Assembly: GCF_000308655.1 (NCBI RefSeq)
Contig: NZ_BAGC01000010.1
Location: 48,302-112,301, forward strand
DNA length: 64,000 nucleotides
From: Nocardia niigatensis NBRC 100131
Lineage (GTDB): Bacteria > Actinomycetota > Actinomycetes > Mycobacteriales > Mycobacteriaceae
Reading direction: 5' to 3'
The notes beneath the pieces were generated by a model that searched no databases, was not told the origin of the DNA, and was given only the letters and a program-made list of their open reading frames with translations. This document shows, one piece after another, positions 52,265 to 61,336 of the stretch. The translations under genes and the position numbers were made by a program. Position 1 is the stretch's first letter, and each line of letters opens with the position of its first letter.

Positions 52265-53224
52265 ATGAGTAACGGGAACGGATCACCGCGACGTGGCCTC
52301 GCCATCGGCTGCGGCGGCACCGTCGGTATGGCCTGGATCGTCGCCGCCCTCGCCGCGGTACAGAACGTGCTCGACTGGGATCCGCGCACGGCCGACGTCA
52401 TGATCGGCACCTCGGCGGGCGCGGAGGCGCTGACCATGCTGGGCAGCGGCATCGGCGTGGACGAGCTGGTCGCCATGCAGCGCGGCACCTCCGCCGATCC
52501 GATCCTCACCGCCCACATGCGTTCGGAGCCGGGGCGATTCCCGCCGCTGCCGCGTCCCGGCCTGGGCGCGCCCGGTCGTGCGGTCCGGGAACTGCTGGCC
52601 CGTCCCGGAAATGGTCATGCCCTGCTCACCGCGGGCAGCGGGTTGCTGCCCCAGGGGGCCGGCGACCCGGCCTGGCTCCAGCGACTGGCCGAACGCCTGA
52701 ACCCTGGCCGGGACTGGGTCCAGCACCCGGCGACCTGGCTGGTGGCCATGGACAATGCCAGCGGTGAGCGAGTGGCCTTCGGCTCCCCGTCGGCGCCGGA
52801 CGCGAATCTCGGTGCGGCGCTGCGGGCTTCGTGGGCGGTTCCCGGCTGGTTCCCGGCCGTCCCGATCGCGGGCCGGCACTTCATCGACGGCGGCGCGGCC
52901 TCCACCGCCTCGGCCGACCTGCTCATCCCGGCCGGGCTCGACGAGGTCGTGGTGCTCGCCCCCATGGCCTCCACCGGCCGCCTGCCCGTCACCGGCCCCG
53001 GCCACTTCCTCGAGCGCCAGCTGCGAAACCGTATGAGCGAGAAGCTCGATGCCGAGATCGCCCTGCTGCGCGCCGGCGGCGTGCGGGTGCTGCGCGTCGA
53101 CGCCACAGCCGAGGATCTCGCGGTCATGGGCCCGAACTTCATGGACGGCCGCCGCCGCCTCGACACCTTCGAACACAGCCTGGGCAGCACCCGCCGCCAG
53201 GTCGAGCAGGGAGAGTTCAGATGA
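52265..53224 (+). CDS. Patatin-like phospholipase
   Basis: 319 residues from ATG 52265. The oxyanion loop GCGGTVG is at about 15-21, the nucleophile elbow GTSAG has Ser50, and the catalytic Asp is in FIDGG (Asp208). The middle (about 70-130) is variable. It should hydrolyse ester bonds of lipids, on or near the membrane. It overlaps the following SDR gene by four bases (ATGA) and shares a divergent TetR-controlled promoter, so the two form a small regulated lipid-metabolism unit. Confidence 0.9.
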   Translation: MSNGNGSPRRGLAIGCGGTVGMAWIVAALAAVQNVLDWDPRTADVMIGTSAGAEALTMLGSGIGVDELVAMQRGTSADPILTAHMRSEPGRFPPLPRPGLGAPGRAVRELLARPGNGHALLTAGSGLLPQGAGDPAWLQRLAERLNPGRDWVQHPATWLVAMDNASGERVAFGSPSAPDANLGAALRASWAVPGWFPAVPIAGRHFIDGGAASTASADLLIPAGLDEVVVLAPMASTGRLPVTGPGHFLERQLRNRMSEKLDAEIALLRAGGVRVLRVDATAEDLAVMGPNFMDGRRRLDTFEHSLGSTRRQVEQGEFR

Positions 53225-54066
53225 GCATCTTCGGAAACGACTACCCCGCCATCGAATTGCGCGGCGCCCGGGTCCTGATCACCGGCGCGGGCCGCGGAAT
53301 CGGGCAGTGCACCGCCGAGCTGTTCGCGAGAAGGGGCGCCCGGGTCGCCATCGCCGACGTGGACACCGCCGCCGCCCGGGCCGCCGCGGCTGCCCTGGAC
53401 GCCAGGGCTTTCGAGCTCGACGTGCGCGACCGCACCCGGTGGGACAAGGTCGTGGCCGACTTCGGCCCTGTCGACATCCTGGTCAACAATGCGGGCGTCA
53501 TGCCCGCCGGCGCCTTCCTCGACGAACCGGACACGGTGGGCCACACCACCATGGACGTCAATGTCTGGGGTCTCATCCACGGCATGCGCGCCGTCGTCCC
53601 CGGCATGATCGAGCGCGGCCGCGGGCACGTGGTGAACGTGGCCTCGCTGGCCGGGAAGATCCCGATCCCGGGCCTGGCCGTCTACAACGCCAGCAAGTTC
53701 GCGGCCGTGGGCCTCTCGGCCGCGACGCGTCTGGAGTTCGCGCCGCGTGGCGTCAGCGTCAGCTGCGTCATGCCGTCGGCCGTGCGCACCCGCCTGTCCT
53801 CGGGCCTGGCCCTGGGCGGCGGCATGCCCACCGTCGACCCGGAGGACGTGGCCGTAGCAGTGCTCGGCACGGTGCGTACCCGCCGCGCCGAGGTCGCCGT
53901 CCCGAACTTCCTTGGCCCCATCGATGTCGCCCTGGCCGCAGCGCCCGAGCCCGCGGTTCGCCTGGTGCGCAGGCTCTTCAACGGCGACCGGGCACTGCAC
54001 CCGGCCGACGAGCAGCTGCGCTCTCGCTACGAGGAGCAGGTGCGCGCCATCGGCGCCGACGAGTAG
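53221..54066 (+). CDS. Short-chain dehydrogenase/reductase
   Basis: 281 residues from the ATG overlapping the patatin stop. Classical SDR: TGAGRGIG nucleotide-binding motif (about 17-24), NNAG at about 90, catalytic Ser in VNVASLAGK, and YNASK (Tyr and Lys) near residue 157. The C-terminal 60 residues form an extra helical part common in the mycobacterial SDRs of fatty and steroid metabolism. Substrate unknown. Cotranslation with the patatin suggests action on a lipid alcohol or ketone. Confidence 0.92.
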   Translation: MSIFGNDYPAIELRGARVLITGAGRGIGQCTAELFARRGARVAIADVDTAAARAAAAALDARAFELDVRDRTRWDKVVADFGPVDILVNNAGVMPAGAFLDEPDTVGHTTMDVNVWGLIHGMRAVVPGMIERGRGHVVNVASLAGKIPIPGLAVYNASKFAAVGLSAATRLEFAPRGVSVSCVMPSAVRTRLSSGLALGGGMPTVDPEDVAVAVLGTVRTRRAEVAVPNFLGPIDVALAAAPEPAVRLVRRLFNGDRALHPADEQLRSRYEEQVRAIGADE

Positions 54067-54075
54067 CCGGCCCGG

Positions 54076-55605
54076 TCACTCGAACCGAATGCCCTGCGCC
54101 AGTGGCAGTTCGGTGGAGTAGTTGACGGTGTTGGTGGCCCGGCGCATGTACGCCTTCCAGGAATCCGACCCGGATTCCCGGCCGCCGCCCGTCTGCTTCT
54201 CACCGCCGAACGCGCCGCCGATCTCGGCCCCCGAGGTGCCGATATTGACATTGGCGATGCCGCAGTCCGAGCCGTCCGCGGCCAGGAAACGCTCCGCCTC
54301 TCGCTGGTCCCGGGTGAAGATCGACGACGAAAGTCCCTGCGGCACAGCGTTGTGCAGCTCGATGGCGGTATCCAGATCGCGATAGCCGAGCACGTAGAGG
54401 ATCGGCGCGAAGGTCTCCTCCCGCACCACCGCGGTCTGCGCGGGCATGCGCACCACGGCGGGCCGAACATAGAAGGCGTTCTCGCCCGGCCCCTCGACTC
54501 GCTCGCCACCGCAGACCAGTTCACCGCCGTCGGCCAGCGCCCGCTCCAGCGCCGCCCGCATACCGTCGTAGGCCCGCTCGTTGATGAGCGGCCCGACGAG
54601 AACGCCCTCCTCCAGCGGATTGCCCACGCGCAGTTGGCGGTAAGCCGTCGAGATCCGATCCAGCAGCGGCGCAGCCACATCCACGTGCGCGATCAGCCGA
54701 CGCAGCGTCGTGCAGCGCTGACCCGCGGTCCCAGCGGCCGCGAAAACGATTCCCCGCGTGGCCAGTTCGAGATCCGCCGACGGGGTCACGATCGCCGCGT
54801 TGTTGCCGCCCAGTTCCAGCAGGCAGCGCCCGAACCGCGCCGCCACCCGTGGCGCGACCTGCCGTCCCATCCGCACCGAACCGGTCGCGCTCACCAGCGC
54901 CACGCGCGCATCGTCCACCAGCTGTTCGCCGATCGCCGCCGGACCCTGAATCAGCTGGTGCACTTCGGGATCCGCGCCCACCTCCCGCGCCGCCCGGCGC
55001 AGCAGCGCGTGGCACGCGAGCGCGGTCAGTGGCGTCGCCTCCGACGGCTTCCAGACCACAGTGTCCCCGCACACCAGGGCGACCGCGGTATTCCACGCCC
55101 ACACCGCCACTGGGAAGTTGAACGCCGAGATCACCCCGACCACCCCGAGCGGATGCCAGGTCTCCATGAGCCGGTGCCCGGGCCGCTCCGACGGCATGGT
55201 CCGCCCGTAGAGCTGCCGCGACAGCCCGATCGCGAACTCGCAGATGTCGATCATCTCCTGGACCTCGCCGCGCGCCTCCGCGCCGATCTTGCCCGCCTCC
55301 AGGGTGACCAGTTCGCCCAGCTCGTCCTGGTGCGCGGAGAGCAGCGCGGCCAGCCGCCGCACCACCGCGGCCCGCTGCGGCGCCGGCACCGTGCGCCAGC
55401 TTCGGAAGGCGGTCTCGGCGCGCGCGATGGCGGCGTCCACCGCGGCGGAATCGCTCGCGCGCAGCGTGATCAGCTCACCGCCGGTGATCGGGGTGCGCGC
55501 CGAGAGTTCACCCGGTTCGGGCGTGTCTACCCCGAGCCGTTGCAGCAGCTTCTCCGTGCGCTCACGAAGCTCACGGGTCGCCCCGTCGGTCAGTGCGTGA
55601 CTCAT
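54076..55605 (-). CDS. pcd: L-piperidine-6-carboxylate dehydrogenase (ALDH7)
   Basis: 509 residues from ATG 55605, GGAG 6 nt upstream; a GTG 27 bases earlier is an alternative. Aldehyde dehydrogenase fold with catalytic Cys in TAGQRCTTLRRL and Glu in LELGGNNA. SAFNFPVAVWAWN and the WxPLGVVGVISAFNFPVAVW block mark the ALDH7/Pcd group. It oxidises the piperideine-6-carboxylate produced from lysine by Lat to 2-aminoadipate. Divergent from lrpA; same trio as Rv3290c-Rv3293 in M. tuberculosis. Confidence 0.93.
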   Translation of the reverse strand: MSHALTDGATRELRERTEKLLQRLGVDTPEPGELSARTPITGGELITLRASDSAAVDAAIARAETAFRSWRTVPAPQRAAVVRRLAALLSAHQDELGELVTLEAGKIGAEARGEVQEMIDICEFAIGLSRQLYGRTMPSERPGHRLMETWHPLGVVGVISAFNFPVAVWAWNTAVALVCGDTVVWKPSEATPLTALACHALLRRAAREVGADPEVHQLIQGPAAIGEQLVDDARVALVSATGSVRMGRQVAPRVAARFGRCLLELGGNNAAIVTPSADLELATRGIVFAAAGTAGQRCTTLRRLIAHVDVAAPLLDRISTAYRQLRVGNPLEEGVLVGPLINERAYDGMRAALERALADGGELVCGGERVEGPGENAFYVRPAVVRMPAQTAVVREETFAPILYVLGYRDLDTAIELHNAVPQGLSSSIFTRDQREAERFLAADGSDCGIANVNIGTSGAEIGGAFGGEKQTGGGRESGSDSWKAYMRRATNTVNYSTELPLAQGIRFE

Positions 55606-55651
55606 TACATGCTCCAGGTTGGGTTCCGTCACCGAGTTCGGTTCGCTGCGT

Positions 55652-55657
55652 TAGCCT
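55652..55657 (+). promoter_or_regulatory. -10 box of a leaderless lrpA transcript
   Basis: TAGCCT ends 6 nt before the ATG at 55664. Confidence 0.52.
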
Positions 55658-55663
55658 TCGCTG

Positions 55664-56116
55664 ATGGCGGATACACCGGCGAAACTTGTACTCGACGACA
55701 TCGATCGACTGCTGATCCGTGAGCTGATCGCCGATGGCCGCGCCACCCTGTCCAATCTGGCCGAGAAGGCCAACCTTTCGGTGTCCGCGGTGCAGTCTCG
55801 GGTGCGGCGGCTCGAGGCGCGGGGCGTGATCCGCGGCTACACCGCGAATGTCGACCCCGAGGCGCTGGGCCAGATGCTGTCGGCTTTCGTCGCGATCACT
55901 CCTCTCGACCCCTCGCAACCCGATGACGCACCCGCACTGCTGCAGCACATTCCGGGTATCGAAGCCTGTCATTCGGTCGCCGGCGATGAGAGCTACATGC
56001 TGATGGTGCGGGTGGCCTCGCCCAGGCACCTGGAGCAGTTGCTGCAGGAGATCCGCGCGACGGCCAATGTCAGGACGCGTAGCACCATCATTCTGCAGAC
56101 ATTCTATGACAAGTAG
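55664..56116 (+). CDS. lrpA: Lrp/AsnC family regulator
   Basis: 150 residues. The N-terminal helix-turn-helix (IDRLLIRELIADGRATLSNLAEKANLSVSAVQSRVRRLEARGVIRGY) is followed by the RAM ligand domain (about 68-148), with IPGIEACHSVAGDESYMLMVRV the classical dimerisation strand. It matches LrpA of mycobacteria, which controls the adjacent lysine aminotransferase gene and responds to amino acids. It lies between pcd (divergent) and lat. A CGTAAA/TTTACG site before lat is a candidate operator. Confidence 0.93.
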   Translation: MADTPAKLVLDDIDRLLIRELIADGRATLSNLAEKANLSVSAVQSRVRRLEARGVIRGYTANVDPEALGQMLSAFVAITPLDPSQPDDAPALLQHIPGIEACHSVAGDESYMLMVRVASPRHLEQLLQEIRATANVRTRSTIILQTFYDK

Positions 56117-56190
56117 CCGCGCCACGGCCGCACACATTCGCGTGTCGACCCAGTCACGGACGTAATTATTCCGGAACTTGTGGGCCTTGC

Positions 56191-56210
56191 CGTAAAAGTT
56201 CATTTACGCT
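56191..56210 (+). promoter_or_regulatory. lat promoter: -10 box within an Lrp-type inverted repeat
   Basis: CGTAAA (56191-56196) and TTTACG (56203-56208) form a 6+6 inverted repeat with a 6-nt spacer. Its right arm overlaps TACGCT (56205-56210), a -10 box 7 nt before the lat GTG. Confidence 0.62.
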
Positions 56211-56217
56211 GGGTGGT

Positions 56218-57558
56218 GTGACCCTCGAACTCGATCGGCTCGGGGCGGCTGCCGAAACCACCCTTGTCACCCCCGCCCGGGTGCATGAGATCCTGTCGGC
56301 GAGCATTCTCGCCGATGGCTTCGACCTGGTACTGGACCTGAGTGAATCCCGTGGCCGCCGGCTCGTGGACGCCCGCGACGGCACCGCGTACCTGGACATG
56401 TTCGGCTTCTTCGCATCCTCCACGCTGGGCATGAACCACCCGGCCCTGCTGGGCGACAAGCACTTTCTGGCCGGCCTCACCACCGCCGCGCTCAACAAGC
56501 CCAGCAACTCCGACATCTACACCGTCGAAATGGCGCGCTTCGTAGACACTTTCGTGCGCGTGCTCGGCGACCCGCGGCTACCGCACCTGTTCTTCATCGA
56601 CGGCGGCGCCCTCGCCGTCGAGAACGCCCTCAAGGCCGCCTTCGACTGGAAGTCCCGCCACAACGAAATGCACGGGCGCCCAGCCGAACTCGGCACCAAG
56701 GTGCTCCACCTGACCGGCGCCTTCCACGGCCGCACCGGCTACACGCTCTCGCTCACCAACACCGACCCGGTCAAGACCGCGCGCTTCCCCACGTTCGACT
56801 GGCCGCGCATCGACACCCCGTACACCGGACCCGATCACCCCGACATCGAGGCCGCCGAACGGCACGCCCTCGACCAGGCCCGCCGCGCCTTCGCCGAAAA
56901 CCCCTACGACATAGCGTGTTTCATTGCCGAACCCATCCAGGGCGAGGGCGGCGACCGGCATCTGCGCCCGGAGTTCCTGCGCGCGATCCAGGACCTCTGC
57001 CACGAACACGACGCGCTGTTCATCCTCGACGAGGTGCAGACCGGCGTCGGCATGACCGGCAGCACATGGGCCTACCAGCAGCTCGGTCTCGCGCCCGACG
57101 TGGTCGCCTTCGGTAAGAAGACCCAGGTCTGCGGCATCATGGCGGGTGGCCGGGTGGACGAGGTGCCCGACAACGTCTTCCACGTCGGCTCGCGCCTGAA
57201 CTCCACCTGGGGCGGCAACCTGGCCGACATGGTCCGGGCCCGCCGCGTCTTCGAGGTGATCGAGCACGAGGATCTGGTGGGCCGCGCCCGCGAACTGGGC
57301 CCGTACCTGCTCACCCGGCTGACCGAATTGTCCACCGCCCATGCGGAAGTCACCGATCCGCGCGGCCGCGGGCTGATGTGCGCCATCACCCTCGCGACCC
57401 CGGAGCTCCGTGACGACGTGGTGAACCGGCTGCGGGAAGAGGAGCGCGTCCTGATCCTCGGCACCGGTGAACGCGGCATCCGCTTCCGGCCGCCGCTGAC
57501 GGTAACCAGGGCGGAGCTGGACGAGGCCGTGGACGCGCTCGCACGCGTATTGGATTGA
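56218..57558 (+). CDS. lat: L-lysine 6-aminotransferase
   Basis: 446 residues, GTG start supported by a leaderless -10 box. Class III aminotransferase with the PLP-binding FGKKTQVCG; the Lys at residue 300 is at the position known for M. tuberculosis LAT. GAFHGRTGY, IFDEVQTGVGMTG (here FILDEVQTGVG) and NSTWGGNLADMVRA are signature blocks. It transfers the epsilon-amino group of lysine to 2-oxoglutarate. It is paired with pcd and lrpA as a catabolic unit; no beta-lactam genes are nearby, unlike the lat of cephamycin producers. A terminator follows. Confidence 0.96.
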   Translation: MTLELDRLGAAAETTLVTPARVHEILSASILADGFDLVLDLSESRGRRLVDARDGTAYLDMFGFFASSTLGMNHPALLGDKHFLAGLTTAALNKPSNSDIYTVEMARFVDTFVRVLGDPRLPHLFFIDGGALAVENALKAAFDWKSRHNEMHGRPAELGTKVLHLTGAFHGRTGYTLSLTNTDPVKTARFPTFDWPRIDTPYTGPDHPDIEAAERHALDQARRAFAENPYDIACFIAEPIQGEGGDRHLRPEFLRAIQDLCHEHDALFILDEVQTGVGMTGSTWAYQQLGLAPDVVAFGKKTQVCGIMAGGRVDEVPDNVFHVGSRLNSTWGGNLADMVRARRVFEVIEHEDLVGRARELGPYLLTRLTELSTAHAEVTDPRGRGLMCAITLATPELRDDVVNRLREEERVLILGTGERGIRFRPPLTVTRAELDEAVDALARVLD

Positions 57559-57562
57559 GCCG

Positions 57563-57590
57563 CAACCCGGACCGGCAACGGTCCGGGTTG
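57563..57590 (+). terminator. Intrinsic terminator after lat
   Basis: A perfect 12-bp stem CAACCCGGACCG/CGGTCCGGGTTG (57563-57574, 57579-57590) with a GCAA tetraloop is followed by TCCGTGTTTTC. Confidence 0.88.
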
Positions 57591-57668
57591 TCCGTGTTTT
57601 CTCGATAGTCGCCTTTGTCCGAAGCGCGTGGCGTGACGCGATACTCGGCAATCCCGCCGCGAACCACC

Positions 57669-57695
57669 ATGTCGCCGCCTATTATTCGGCGACAT
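57669..57695. promoter_or_regulatory. Inverted repeat ATGTCGCCG-N9-CGGCGACAT around a TATTAT box
   Basis: The 9-base arms are perfect (57669-57677, 57687-57695) and the spacer CCTATTATT contains a -10-like TATTAT (57680-57685). It lies just before the propeller lipoprotein gene and could be an operator over its promoter. Confidence 0.55.
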
Positions 57696-57725
57696 GTCAG
57701 CTCACCGCACTGCCGGCATGGCACG

Positions 57726-58916
57726 GTGCGCCCTGTGATCGCGCGCGGTGCACGTCTGGGTCTGCTGCTCTCCATCGTGGTGCTGTCCGGTTGCTCGAGT
57801 GGTGAAGCCGGCACCGTGCCGCACTCCACCACACCCCCGGCGGCCCCGGCCGTCGCGGCGGCTCCGGCCCCGTACCTGTTACCCGGCATGCCGCCGCCGC
57901 TCTCGCCCGCTGACGTCTACGCGGCCACCCGCGAACTCAGTCCCGCCGTGGCCGGCCAGCCCACCCGCGTCTACGTCCCCAACAGCGAATCCGACACCAT
58001 CACCGTCATCGACCCGGACAGCTTCCAGATCATCGACACCTTCCCGGCCGGCGGCCGCGAACCCCAGCACGTCGTCCCCGCCTACGACATGCAGACCCTC
58101 TACGCCAACAACGACCTGCCGATCGGCAGCGGCAGCCTGCTCCCCATCGACCCCCGCACCGGCAAGGCCGGCGACCCGATCCCGGTCCGCGATCCGTACA
58201 ACATGTACTTCACCCCGGATGGGAAGTACGCCCTCGTGGTCGCCGAGGCCGACCGCTCCCTCGACTTCTACGACCCGCACAACTGGACGAAGCTGCACGA
58301 CATCGCGGTTCCCGGCTGCCCGGGCGTCAACCACATGGACTTCACCGCCGACGGCCGCACCGCCCTGGTCAGCTGCGAGTTCAGCGGGCGGATGGCCGTC
58401 GTCGACATCGCGGGCCTGCGCCTGGAGCGCATGATCGACCTGCCCGGCGGCCGCTCCGGCATGCCGCAGGACGTCAAGCTCGCACCCGACGGCCGCACCT
58501 TCTACGTGGCCGACATGATGGCCGGCGGCATCCATGTCTTCGACGCGAAGACCTTCGACAACACCGGCTTCCTCGCGACCGGCGCCGGCACCCACGGTCT
58601 CTACGTCACCCGTGACTCCCAGCGGATGCTCATCACCAACCGCGGCGAAGGCAGCATCTCGGTGCTGGACTTCGCGACCGGGCAGCTGGCGAGCAAGTGG
58701 GAGATCCCCGGCGGCGGCAGTCCGGATATGGGAAATATCTCCGCCGACGGGCGTGTCTTCTGGGTGTCCGGCCGCAACCACAGCGAGGTCTACGCCATCG
58801 ACATCGTCGAGTGGAAGCTGCTCGCCCGCATCCCCGTCGGCCGCGGCGCGCACGGTCTCACCATCTGGCCGCAACCGGGCAGATACTCGACCGGCCACAC
58901 CGGCGTCATGCGTTGA
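57726..58916 (+). CDS. Beta-propeller lipoprotein (YVTN / cytochrome D1-like)
   Basis: About 396 residues; the start is GTG 57726 or 57735, both in frame. A short signal ends in a lipobox (VVLSGC, lipid-modified Cys near residue 24), then a Pro/Ala linker and a six- or seven-bladed propeller with the repeats VYVPNSESDTITVIDPDSFQ, FTPDGKYALVVAEADRSLDFYD, LAPDGRTFYVADMMAGG and TRDSQRMLITNRGEGSISVLD, the YVTN type. No heme c motif (CxxCH) is present. Exported and membrane-anchored; likely a binding or scaffold protein with unknown partner. Confidence 0.82.
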   Translation: MRPVIARGARLGLLLSIVVLSGCSSGEAGTVPHSTTPPAAPAVAAAPAPYLLPGMPPPLSPADVYAATRELSPAVAGQPTRVYVPNSESDTITVIDPDSFQIIDTFPAGGREPQHVVPAYDMQTLYANNDLPIGSGSLLPIDPRTGKAGDPIPVRDPYNMYFTPDGKYALVVAEADRSLDFYDPHNWTKLHDIAVPGCPGVNHMDFTADGRTALVSCEFSGRMAVVDIAGLRLERMIDLPGGRSGMPQDVKLAPDGRTFYVADMMAGGIHVFDAKTFDNTGFLATGAGTHGLYVTRDSQRMLITNRGEGSISVLDFATGQLASKWEIPGGGSPDMGNISADGRVFWVSGRNHSEVYAIDIVEWKLLARIPVGRGAHGLTIWPQPGRYSTGHTGVMR

Positions 58917-59077
58917 GCGCCTCCGCATTCCGAGGATTCCGAGGGCTCGAAAATCGCCCGAACGCGGTGTGTGGACCCGGCCAAAACCCGGCCGGGATGA
59001 CTGGGGGAATCCGCTATTGAACAGCGTTCGAGTTGCCCTGGTCCCGCGACCGAATCGGGGGCTCTACCTGCGGATTT

Positions 59078-59114
59078 CTACTGGCGGGTAGTCAATAACC
59101 GTACTCGCGAGTAG
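59078..59114 (+). promoter_or_regulatory. Two tandem CTAC-NNGCG-GTAG palindromes upstream of accD5
   Basis: CTACTGGCGGGTAG (59078-59091) and GTACTCGCGAGTAG (59101-59114, with a perfect 12-bp palindrome core) start 23 bases apart. The second ends 35 bases before the accD5 -10 box, so they lie upstream of the -35. Compare 31172-31185 and 63918-63931. Confidence 0.6.
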
Positions 59115-59149
59115 CCCCGTCTGGATTACGAAGGGGGTCTGGTACTGGT

Positions 59150-59155
59150 TACACT
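59150..59155 (+). promoter_or_regulatory. -10 box of a leaderless accD5 transcript
   Basis: TACACT ends 7 nt before the accD5 ATG at 59163. Confidence 0.58.
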
Positions 59156-59162
59156 CCCCGTC

Positions 59163-60800
59163 ATGACGAGTGTCCAGCATCAGCCTTCGCCGGGTCCGGC
59201 GGGTGCCCCCGATATCCACACCACCGCCGGCAAGTTGGCTGACCTGCGCAATCGGCTGGAAGAGGCCAAGCACCCCATGGGTGAGGCCGCGGTCGACAAG
59301 GTCCACGCCAAGGGCAAGATGACCGCGCGTGAGCGCATCCTCGCCCTGCTGGACGAAGGCTCGTTCGTCGAACTCGATGCCCTGGCCCGCCACCGCAGCG
59401 TGAACTTCGGCCTGGAGAACCAGCGTCCGCTGGGCGACGGCGTGGTCACCGGCTACGGCACCATCGACGGCCGCGACGTCTGCATCTTCTCCCAGGACGT
59501 CACCGTCTTCGGTGGCTCCCTCGGCGAGGTCTACGGCGAGAAGATCGTCAAGGTCATGGACCTGGCGCTCAAGACCGGCCGCCCGCTGATCGGCATCAAC
59601 GAGGGCGCCGGCGCGCGGATCCAGGAGGGCGTCGTCTCCCTGGGCCTCTACGGCGAGATCTTCCACCGCAACATCCAGGCCTCGGGCGTCATCCCGCAGA
59701 TCTCGCTGATCATGGGCCCGGCCGCCGGTGGTCACGTCTACTCGCCCGCGCTGACCGACTTCGTGGTCATGGTCGACCAGACCTCGCAGATGTTCGTCAC
59801 CGGTCCGGACGTCATCAAGACCGTCACCGGCGAAGAGGTCACCATGGAGGAGTTGGGCGGCGCCCACACCCACATGGTGAAGTCCGGTGTCGCGCACTAT
59901 GTCGCCTCCGGCGAGCAGGACGCCCTGGACTACGTCCGCGACCTGCTGGGCTACCTGCCCAGCAACAACCGCGCCGAGGCCCCCCGCTTCCCGGCCACCG
60001 CCGCCGCGGGCGCCATCGAGGAGAACCTCACCGAGGCCGACCTCGAGCTGGACACCATCGTCCCGGACTCCCCGAACCAGCCCTACGACATGCACGAGGT
60101 CATCAAGCGTCTGGTGGACGACGAGGAGTTCCTCGAGGTCCAGGCCGAGCGCGCGATGAACGTGATCGTCGGCTTCGCCCGGATCGACGGTCGCAGCGTC
60201 GGTTTCGTCGCCAACCAGCCCTCGCAGTTCGCCGGCTGCCTCGACATCGACGCCTCCGAGAAGGCCGCGCGCTTCGTGCGCACCTGCGACGCCTTCAACG
60301 TCCCGATCATCACCCTGGTGGACGTGCCCGGCTTCCTGCCCGGCACCGGCCAGGAGTACAACGGCATCATCCGGCGCGGCGCCAAGCTGCTCTACGCCTA
60401 CGGTGAGGCCACTGTGGGCAAGATCACAATCATCACTCGCAAGGCCTACGGCGGCGCCTACGACGTCATGGGTTCCAAGCACATGGGCGCCGACGTGAAC
60501 CTGGCGTGGCCGACCGCTCAGATCGCGGTCATGGGTGCTTCCGGAGCGGTCGGTTTCGTCTACCGCAAGCAGCTGCAGAACGCGGCCGCCGAGGGCAACG
60601 ACGTCGACGCTCTGCGCCTCGAGCTGCAGAACGAGTACGAGGACACCCTCGTGAACCCGTATGTGGCGGCCGAGCGCGGCTATGTCGACGCCGTCATCCC
60701 GCCCTCGCACACCCGCGGCCAGATCGTCTCGGCGCTGCGGCTGCTGGAGCGCAAGATGGTGTCCCTGCCGCCGAAGAAGCACGGCAACATTCCGCTCTGA
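59163..60800 (+). CDS. accD5: Acyl-CoA carboxylase beta subunit (propionyl-CoA carboxyltransferase)
   Basis: 545 residues, the normal length. Carboxyltransferase domain with [31 protein letters not shown], and the second crotonase-like half containing [50 protein letters not shown]. It carboxylates propionyl-CoA (and acetyl-CoA) with a biotinylated alpha subunit (AccA3), yielding methylmalonyl-CoA for methyl-branched and mycolic lipids. An epsilon subunit gene follows, as in M. tuberculosis (Rv3280-Rv3281). Leaderless promoter with two upstream palindromes. Confidence 0.97.
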   Translation: MTSVQHQPSPGPAGAPDIHTTAGKLADLRNRLEEAKHPMGEAAVDKVHAKGKMTARERILALLDEGSFVELDALARHRSVNFGLENQRPLGDGVVTGYGTIDGRDVCIFSQDVTVFGGSLGEVYGEKIVKVMDLALKTGRPLIGINEGAGARIQEGVVSLGLYGEIFHRNIQASGVIPQISLIMGPAAGGHVYSPALTDFVVMVDQTSQMFVTGPDVIKTVTGEEVTMEELGGAHTHMVKSGVAHYVASGEQDALDYVRDLLGYLPSNNRAEAPRFPATAAAGAIEENLTEADLELDTIVPDSPNQPYDMHEVIKRLVDDEEFLEVQAERAMNVIVGFARIDGRSVGFVANQPSQFAGCLDIDASEKAARFVRTCDAFNVPIITLVDVPGFLPGTGQEYNGIIRRGAKLLYAYGEATVGKITIITRKAYGGAYDVMGSKHMGADVNLAWPTAQIAVMGASGAVGFVYRKQLQNAAAEGNDVDALRLELQNEYEDTLVNPYVAAERGYVDAVIPPSHTRGQIVSALRLLERKMVSLPPKKHGNIPL

Positions 60801-61003
60801 TGATGCGATATGCGCGGTATGGGGCGCACACTGTCGAATAGGACAAAGGACTCGTACCGCGCACGATCGCCCCATCCGAGTGAAGATGTTCAGGAATGAC
60901 CCTCGCCGTCGAGGGTTGTATCGAATACCGTTTGCGGCCCGGACATTCACCGGCCACGAACGCGCCGCACACCCTGCGGCGAACGGACAGGAGGACTGGC
61001 GCT

Positions 61004-61330
61004 GTGACGACCATGGCCGATGAAGAAGTGCTGCGCGCCGCCGAACTGGATCTAGCAGGCGTCGACGAACTGGCGGACGCGATCGATACGGCCGTCGCCG
61101 ACGTCGCATCTTCGAACACCGAACCGGTCATCCGGGTCCTGAAGGGGAACCCGACCGACTTCGAGCTGGCCGCCCTGCTCAGCGTGTTCGCCGCCGCGTC
61201 CGCGAGCGCCGCCGCCGCACCGGCCGACAATGGGCCCGCCGACATGTGGGGTGTTCCGACCCTGCTGCACCGTGGTTCCTCGCCCTTCTCGCCCTACGCA
61301 TTTCCGGCGCTGTCGCACCAGCGCGACTGA
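61004..61330 (+). CDS. accE5: Acyl-CoA carboxylase epsilon subunit
   Basis: 108 residues from GTG 61004, GGAGG about 10 nt upstream; ATG 61013 is 19 nt from the SD. The C-terminal half carries the epsilon-subunit signature VIRVLKGNPTDFELAALLSVFAAAS (PF13822), preceded by an acidic helix. The last residues (SPFSPYAFPALSHQRD) are variable. It binds the alpha-beta complex and increases its activity. It is 203 bases behind accD5, so both may be cotranscribed; maf starts 6 bases after its stop. Confidence 0.93.
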   Translation: MTTMADEEVLRAAELDLAGVDELADAIDTAVADVASSNTEPVIRVLKGNPTDFELAALLSVFAAASASAAAAPADNGPADMWGVPTLLHRGSSPFSPYAFPALSHQRD

Positions 61331-61336
61331 CGGCCT

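Noticed and set aside
54352..55722. 456-codon open frame opposite pcd and into lrpA
   Set aside because: Antisense shadow of the aldehyde dehydrogenase; no SD or family match.
56218..57558. lat as part of a cephamycin-type beta-lactam cluster
   Set aside because: No peptide synthetase or isopenicillin N synthase genes nearby; pcd and lrpA indicate lysine catabolism.
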